This document shows, one piece after another, positions 59,369-64,000 of a stretch of DNA of 64,000 bases (position 1 is its first letter; each line of letters begins with the position of its first letter). The DNA is taken from NCBI RefSeq assembly GCF_001279005.1, contig NZ_LGCN01000240.1, positions 62,001 to 126,000 on the forward strand. Direction: 5' to 3'. The notes beneath the pieces are model-generated. The model ran no database searches, was not told where the DNA came from, and saw only the letters and a program-made list of their open reading frames with translations. Both the position numbers and the translations under genes were made by a program. The stretch is from Streptomyces caelestis. Lineage in GTDB: Bacteria; Actinomycetota; Actinomycetes; Streptomycetales; Streptomycetaceae.

Positions 59369-60868
59369 TCAGTGATCGGCACCCCGGTCCGCCGTGGCCC
59401 CCCTTCCCTCGTTCTTCCGCGCCTTCCTTTCCTCCTTCTGCGCCTTTCCCCGGTTCCTCTCGGCCGTTTCGGACGTGCCGGGCCGTTCGCCGGAGGTCTT
59501 CGCCCCGGTCCGCTTCTCCCTGTCGGGGAGGTTTGTGGTCAGGCCGCCCCGAGCACCGTCCGAGTGGGAGCGGGGCGTTGAGGCTCCGGCGCCGTGTGCG
59601 GCTGTCCCGGCGCCTGGATTCCGGACCGGATCAGCCGGGGCGGAACGAGGGCCTCGTCCCGAAGAGGCGTCACGGGGCGGCTCGGCCGGGGCGTCGGGAA
59701 CGGAGGACGACGGGGCCGTGGATGCCGTGTCATTCCCTTTGGCGGCGGTGTGCGGCGGGGCGGTCGGCGCGGAGGAGCGGCTGACGGCCCGTGTCTCCTT
59801 CTCGCCGCTTTCCTGGTGTGAGGAGCCGTCAGGGAGGGCGAGGGCAGTGGTCAGCGCGGCAGCGAGCGCGGCAGTCCCACCGGCGACCAGCATGCGGCGC
59901 CGTGCGGCGGCGGCTTTCGGTCCGGGCGCGCTGTCCGCGGGCAACGGGTTCGGGTGCGTGCTCTCGGCATCCCGCACCGGCCTCCGGCTCGGCGCGACGC
60001 TCGTAGCGCGGGGCGCGGAGGGGACGGTCACGGAATCCGCCGTGCCGGCGAGGGCGGTCAGCATCCGGGCGCACTCGTGCGCCGTCGGGCGTTCCCCCTC
60101 GTCCAGGGCGGTCATCTTCCGCAGCAGGGCCGCGAGGTCTTTCGGCAGGGAGGCGGGCAGTACGGGCCGGCGGTGGAGGCGTGCGACCGCTGCCTCGAGA
60201 GGGCTTCCGCCGTATTCGAGCCTGCCTGTGAGGCACTCGAGGAGTACGAGACCGAGGGCGTAGATGTCGGCGGGCCGGCCGACGGGCCGGCCGAGCACCT
60301 GCTCGGGGGACAGGTACGCGGCGGTGCCGATGAGTGTGCCGGTGGCGGTACGGGTGGTGGCGTCGAGCAGTCGGGAGATACCGAAGTCGGTCAGGTGAGG
60401 ACGCCCGGATGCGTCCAGGATGATGTTGGACGGCTTCACATCACGGTGGACGATCCCCGCTTCATGCGCGTGGGCCAGGGCCTCGGCGAGGTCGGCGCCG
60501 AGGGCGGCCGCCGCTTCGGGGGACAGAGGGCCTTCGGTGATGCGGCCTTTCAGCGTGGGGCCTTCGACCAGTTGCATGACCAGGTAGGCGCGGTCCTTGT
60601 GCCGTCCGGCGTCATAGGCCGTGACCAGCCCGGGATGTTGCATCCTGGCCAGAATGACCGCTTCGTCCTGGAAACGTTCCTCCATGTCGAGGTCGGCTCC
60701 AGGGCGGAAGACCTTGACGGCTACCGGTCGCCTCAGACGCAGGTCGAAGCCGCGGTGGACGTCGGCGGCACCGCCCGAGCCGAGGAGCGCGTCCAGACGG
60801 TACCGTCCGGCCAGCACCGCGGCGGAATACCGGGAGGTCAGCGCCAACGCCGACTCGCGGAGCCTCAT
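59369..60868 (-). CDS. Membrane-anchored Ser/Thr protein kinase (PknB type) with a Pro/Ser/Thr-rich tail
   Basis: ATG 60868 (MRLRESALAL) with GGAG 8 nt upstream gives 499 residues. The kinase domain spans 20-280: LLGSGGAADVHRGFD (P-loop), VAVKVFRPGAD (Lys), HEAGIVHRDVKPSNII (catalytic loop), LTDFGISRLL (DFG) and GTAAYLSPEQVLGRP (activation end). One membrane span (MLVAGGTAALAAALTTALAL) follows at about 332-352. An outer tail of about 145 residues, rich in Pro, Ser, Thr, Lys and Arg, has no PASTA repeats or other fold. The sensed signal and substrates are unknown. It is monocistronic. Confidence 0.93.
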   Translation of the reverse strand: MRLRESALALTSRYSAAVLAGRYRLDALLGSGGAADVHRGFDLRLRRPVAVKVFRPGADLDMEERFQDEAVILARMQHPGLVTAYDAGRHKDRAYLVMQLVEGPTLKGRITEGPLSPEAAAALGADLAEALAHAHEAGIVHRDVKPSNIILDASGRPHLTDFGISRLLDATTRTATGTLIGTAAYLSPEQVLGRPVGRPADIYALGLVLLECLTGRLEYGGSPLEAAVARLHRRPVLPASLPKDLAALLRKMTALDEGERPTAHECARMLTALAGTADSVTVPSAPRATSVAPSRRPVRDAESTHPNPLPADSAPGPKAAAARRRMLVAGGTAALAAALTTALALPDGSSHQESGEKETRAVSRSSAPTAPPHTAAKGNDTASTAPSSSVPDAPAEPPRDASSGRGPRSAPADPVRNPGAGTAAHGAGASTPRSHSDGARGGLTTNLPDREKRTGAKTSGERPGTSETAERNRGKAQKEERKARKNEGRGATADRGADH

Positions 60869-61175
60869 TCCATCTCCTACTTCTTCGAAGAGGTGTCCGT
60901 ACAGGCGCTCGTCGCCTACGGGGTTCCGGACACACGTACCCGTGAGGGATCGGGCTACCCCGACGGCCCGGCGGCCACCGGTCCGCCCGCCCAAGACCCG
61001 GGCGATCAGCCGGTGAAGCCCTTGCGACGGGAATGGTCACCGGTCCGGACACCGATCCCGCCGACGACGTCGACAAGCCCGTACAGGACCACTGGCCGCG
61101 GCCGCGAAGACCTCACCCGGCGCCGGCCGTCAGGACGACTCCACCGCCGCGCCGGAGGAAACCGCGGGAAACCCT
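60869..61175. other. Gene-free region
   Basis: About 300 nt between the kinase start and the minus-strand GNAT-like gene stop. It includes the kinase promoter. No other feature was supported. Confidence 0.5.
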
Positions 61176-61670
61176 TCACCCCGCGCTCCTGGCGACGGCA
61201 GCAGACCGGAGATGGGAGCAGGGGTCCTCGGCGGCCGCCCGGGGGATGCGCATCCTGTGCAACAGGTCACGCGTGAGGCGATGGCCGTCGGTGGCGCGCC
61301 AGGTGACGCCGGGGTACCGCGAACGCAGATGCGACAGCGCCCTGGTGCCCAGTCCGCTGTCACGGAACGAACCGTCGATGACCACGTCGGTGATCACGCC
61401 CTTGGCGCACTCCTCGCACGTCCGGTAGGTCACCTGGCCGACCACCCTGCGGATATGGACCAGCAGCAGGCACTCCTCCCCTGCTGCACCGGGCGCGGGC
61501 GACTGCAGCAGCCCGACCGCGCGATAGGCCAGGAGCCTGCGCCGCCACCGGCCCCTACGCCGTCCGGCGCGCCGGTGCCTGCCTCCGCTCCCCCGTGGCG
61601 ACACGACGGACTGCGGCTCCGGCGACCGACCGTGCGCGACGTCCCTGACGGGTGTGTGATCGTGATGCAT
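61176..61670 (-). CDS. Small GNAT-fold-like protein
   Basis: I start at ATG 61670 (MHHDHTPVRD), giving 164 residues, though the start is uncertain. Residues 1-50 are Arg/Gly-rich. From about 60 a GNAT-like pattern is visible: ECLLLVHIRRVVGQVTYRTC, CAKGVITDVVIDGSFRDSGL (beta4 and the start of the pyrophosphate loop GLGTRAL), ALSHLRSRYPGVTWRAT and LTRDLLHRMRIPR. The acetyl-CoA loop SGLGTRAL is a fair match to (Q/R)xxGxG/A. Substrate unknown. A ubiquitous streptomycete small protein with this pattern is what I recall, without a known function. Confidence 0.6.
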   Translation of the reverse strand: MHHDHTPVRDVAHGRSPEPQSVVSPRGSGGRHRRAGRRRGRWRRRLLAYRAVGLLQSPAPGAAGEECLLLVHIRRVVGQVTYRTCEECAKGVITDVVIDGSFRDSGLGTRALSHLRSRYPGVTWRATDGHRLTRDLLHRMRIPRAAAEDPCSHLRSAAVARSAG

Positions 61671-62034
61671 GGAGTAGCTGGTTCCCCGTTGTGCGGGAGC
61701 GATGTCCGCGTCTCCCCCGGTGGAGCGGAACCGGTGAAGGCCGCGTTCCCCGTCCGTCGGCCGGCGGTCCACACCGACACCGTCCGCCCGGCGATCTGCC
61801 GAGGAAGCCTCCGGTCGTCAAAAGGCCGTCAAAAGGCTGCGTGCCAGAGGGACGGGGAGGCGGCCCGCCCTCGGGTTCACCCTCGGCACGGCAGTACACG
61901 CTGAAAACGCTCCCTGTTTCCTCCGGGTCCGGAAGGACGCGCACACGCTCGGCGCACCGGCCGGGTGACGTCAGTGTCCGCCGGATGCCGGAGTGCCTCG
62001 TGTGAGAGAAGGGGCGACGGGCAACGCATCCTGC
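61671..62034. other. Divergent intergenic region
   Basis: About 360 nt between the GNAT-like gene (minus) and the SDR gene (plus). It should hold the promoters of both. No gene or obvious operator was seen. Confidence 0.45.
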
Positions 62035-63099
62035 ATGCGCATCGTGGTCACCGGGGTGACCGGAAACATCGGTTCTGTCGTCGTGCGGCGCTTGCGTGCC
62101 GAGGGCGGGCACGACCTTGTGGGTCTGGCCCGGCGGCTGCCCGAGGGCACCGACAGCCGGGGCGTCGACTGGCGCTCTGCGGACCTCAGCGTCGAGGCCT
62201 GCCACGGCACACTCGTCGAGGCCTTCACCGGCGCGGACGCGGTCGTCCACCTGGCATGGGGCTTCCAGCCGTCCCACGATCTCGCCTATCTCACCGAACT
62301 CGGCGTCGGCGGTACCCGCCGCGTGCTCCGGGCCGTCGCCGACACCGGTGTCCCGCACCTGATCCACATGTCCTCGGTCGGGGCCTACTCACCGAAGAAG
62401 GACGACCGTCCGGTGGACGAGTCCTGGCCCACCGGAGGCGTGCGCAGTTCGCGGTACAGCCGGCACAAATCGGCGGCCGAACACCTCCTCGACCGGCATG
62501 AGGCCTCCGGCGCCGGCACGCTCGTCACCCGCCTCCGGCCGGGAATCGTCGGGCAGCGCGCCGCCGGCAGCGCTCTCCTGCGGTACGGCGTGCCCGCCCT
62601 CGTGCCCTCCAGGGTGCTCGGTCTGCTGCCGGTCCTGCCGATGGACCGGAGGCTGACCATCCCGATGGTTCACACCGACGACGTCGCCGAGGCGATCGTC
62701 ACGGTGTTGCACCGGCGCGCGGCGGGTCCGTTCAACCTCGCCGCCGACACGCCCGTGACCGCGGCGGTCCTCGCGGACGCGCTCGGCGCCAGGCTGGTGC
62801 ACGTGCCCTCCGCCGTGGTCCGCGCCGTCATGTCGGCCGCCTGGCACGCACGCCTGCAACCGGTCGACACCGGGTGGCTCGACATGGGCTTCGCGCTCCC
62901 GACGCTGGATACGACCCGGGCGCGCACGGAGCTCGACTGGGCCCCGGTCAAGGACGGCCCGCAGGTGCTCGCCGAGGTGATCGAGGGCATGAGGGAGGCC
63001 GCGTCCGGCCGGACACCCGTGCTGCGCCCACGCACCGTCCTCGGGGCGCTCGGCGACGCGGCCCGTCGTGGACCGGTCGCTGTGCGGCGACGCCCGTGA
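62035..63099 (+). CDS. NAD-dependent epimerase/dehydratase (SDR)
   Basis: ATG 62035 (MRIVVTGVTGNIG) gives 354 residues; an upstream GTG at 61993 is in frame. The Rossmann motif is VTGVTGNIGSVVVRRLR, VHLAWGFQPSHD follows, the catalytic block is HMSSVGAYSP and YxxxK lies in SRYSRHKSAAEHLL. NLAADTPVTAAVLADALGAR is the usual nucleoside-side element. Its stop overlaps the UbiA start (GTGA), so it opens a coupled operon. A reductase or epimerase acting on a sugar, lipid or terpenoid is possible; nothing here decides it. Confidence 0.85.
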   Translation: MRIVVTGVTGNIGSVVVRRLRAEGGHDLVGLARRLPEGTDSRGVDWRSADLSVEACHGTLVEAFTGADAVVHLAWGFQPSHDLAYLTELGVGGTRRVLRAVADTGVPHLIHMSSVGAYSPKKDDRPVDESWPTGGVRSSRYSRHKSAAEHLLDRHEASGAGTLVTRLRPGIVGQRAAGSALLRYGVPALVPSRVLGLLPVLPMDRRLTIPMVHTDDVAEAIVTVLHRRAAGPFNLAADTPVTAAVLADALGARLVHVPSAVVRAVMSAAWHARLQPVDTGWLDMGFALPTLDTTRARTELDWAPVKDGPQVLAEVIEGMREAASGRTPVLRPRTVLGALGDAARRGPVAVRRRP

Positions 63100-63932
63100 C
63101 CGCCGGCACGGCACCGACGCGCTCCGGACCGCCGCCCGTGGTCGCGCTGCTCTCCGCCGCCCACGGCGGGCCGGCTCTGGCGGTCGCCGCCGTCGCGGGC
63201 CTGCTCGCGCTCCGCGGCGACCTGTACCCGTTCGACACCGCCGTCGTCACCGCCGCGGTACTCGCCGGTCAGCTCACGATCGGCTGGGGCAACGACCTGC
63301 GGGACCTCCCCCGCGACCGCGCCGTCGGCCGGACCGGCAAGCCGTTGGTCACCGGAGCCCTCCCGGTCGCCTGGGTGGTGCGCGCCCTGGCCGTGGCCGG
63401 ACTCGCCTGCATCGTGCTGTCCGCGCTCGCCGGACGGCGCAGCGCGCTGGTCAACATCGTCCTCGTCGCCGGCGCGGGCCACGCCTACAACCTGGGGCTC
63501 AAGGCGACCTGGTGGTCGTGGGCGCCGTACGCCAGTGCCTTCGGGACGCTGCCCTCGGTCGTCACCCTCGCCGGCCCCGCCCCGGCCTGGGCGCCGCTGT
63601 GGACGACCGGCGCCGGAGCCGCGCTCGGTGTCGGGGCGCATCTGCTCAACACGCTGCCCGACCTCGCCGACGACGAACGCACCGGCGTCCGCGGCCTGCC
63701 GCACCGGCTCGGCGAGCGCCTTTCACGCGTCCTGGCCGCCGTGCTGCTGGCCGTCGCCTCGCTGCTGGCCGTGCTCGGCCCCGCCGGGCCTCCTCCGGCG
63801 TGGGCGCCGGCGGTCCTCGCCCCGGTGGCGGTCCTCGTCGTGCTCACGTGGGCCGCCCACGGCCGTACCCCCTTCCGGGCCGCGGTGGCTGTCGCCCTGC
63901 TCGATGTCGTGCTGCTCGTGGCGGCCGGTTGA
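63096..63932 (+). CDS. UbiA-family prenyltransferase
   Basis: A 278-residue membrane enzyme from GTG 63096 with about eight spans. The two magnesium-diphosphate motifs are GWGNDLRDLPRDRAVGRTGK (NDxxDxxxD, about residue 70) and LLNTLPDLADDERTG (DxxDDxxxG, about 190). AGAGHAYNLGLKATWWSWAP lies between them. Such enzymes attach a prenyl group to an aromatic or lipid acceptor. Coupling to an SDR before and an FAD oxidoreductase after suggests a prenyl-lipid or meroterpenoid pathway continuing beyond the window. The acceptor is unknown. Confidence 0.9.
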   Translation: MTAGTAPTRSGPPPVVALLSAAHGGPALAVAAVAGLLALRGDLYPFDTAVVTAAVLAGQLTIGWGNDLRDLPRDRAVGRTGKPLVTGALPVAWVVRALAVAGLACIVLSALAGRRSALVNIVLVAGAGHAYNLGLKATWWSWAPYASAFGTLPSVVTLAGPAPAWAPLWTTGAGAALGVGAHLLNTLPDLADDERTGVRGLPHRLGERLSRVLAAVLLAVASLLAVLGPAGPPPAWAPAVLAPVAVLVVLTWAAHGRTPFRAAVAVALLDVVLLVAAG

Positions 63933-64000
63933 TGGCGCCTGCATCCACTCGCTGGGACCTCGCGGTGGTCGGCGCCGGACCCGCCGGCGCCGCCGCCGCC
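63932..64000 (+). CDS. FAD-dependent oxidoreductase, N-terminus only
   Basis: ATG 63932 overlaps the UbiA stop (TGATG). The 23 visible codons encode MAPASTRWDLAVVGAGPAG and then Ala repeats, the FAD-binding GxGxxG start of a geranylgeranyl-reductase or aromatic-hydroxylase-type flavoprotein. After a UbiA gene a prenyl-chain reductase would make sense, but the rest lies outside the window. Confidence 0.75.
   Translation, partial: MAPASTRWDLAVVGAGPAGAAAA

Noticed and set aside
1..64000. CRISPR arrays, rRNA genes and riboswitches
   Set aside because: I looked for regularly spaced repeats, conserved rRNA strings and known aptamer cores and saw none; only tRNA-fMet is present. A covariance-model scan was not possible.

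Overview
The window is high-GC actinobacterial DNA, almost certainly from a Streptomyces chromosome and probably an arm. The signs are GTG starts, AGGAG ribosome sites, an initiator tRNA of Streptomyces type, rare TTA codons confined to secondary-metabolism genes, many secreted enzymes and several decayed insertion sequences.

Left part (1-21.6 kb). This holds secreted or signalling genes separated by wrecked transposases. A partial secreted protein, an M4 metalloprotease with a P-domain, a PAS-GAF-SpoIIE phosphatase and an acyl-CoA dehydrogenase lie on the minus strand. A carotenoid set follows: a crtU wreck on the minus strand beside an intact CruF-like / glycosyltransferase / CrtI-CrtD-like trio (9.7-13.2 kb), then a convergent gene fusing a YihY/BrkB membrane domain to a CDP-alcohol phosphatidyltransferase. 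Next come an RTX-type secreted protein, an AA10 lytic polysaccharide monooxygenase behind a perfect CebR/CelR-type operator, an FG-GAP repeat protein and tRNA-fMet.

Middle (21.7-27.8 kb). Six minus-strand genes joined by 1-4 nt stop/start overlaps form one operon: OleA-like thiolase, GT2 glycosyltransferase, OleC-like AMP ligase, a second strongly diverged GT2, cytochrome P450 and an OleD-like reductase. No OleB is present, so the expected product is a beta-lactone or a modified long-chain lipid rather than a plain alkene (inference). A perfect 8+8 bp inverted repeat precedes the operon.

The main find (31.4-58.8 kb) is a nearly complete phosphoglycolipid (moenomycin-type) antibiotic cluster at one locus. 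It contains C5N-unit genes (acyl-CoA ligase, 5-aminolevulinate synthase), two fused ABC exporters, MoeE5-, MoeF5-, MoeGT1-, MoeH5-, MoeK5- and MoeM5-like enzymes, the two lipid enzymes MoeN5 and MoeO5, a second ABC pair, four more glycosyltransferases and MoeR5/MoeS5-like enzymes for UDP-chinovosamine. Five glycosyltransferases match a five-sugar product. The MoeC4-, MoeE5-, MoeM5- and MoeO5-like genes carry TTA codons, and one exporter may. There is no regulator gene. No separate amide synthetase (MoeB4) was found, and the MoeH5-like protein lacks the glutaminase cysteine.

Right edge (58.9-64 kb). A LysR remnant, a membrane-anchored Ser/Thr kinase, a small GNAT-like protein and the start of another coupled operon (SDR epimerase, UbiA prenyltransferase, FAD oxidoreductase) that runs off the window.

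All identities come from reading translated sequence by eye and recalling families. No search was run.
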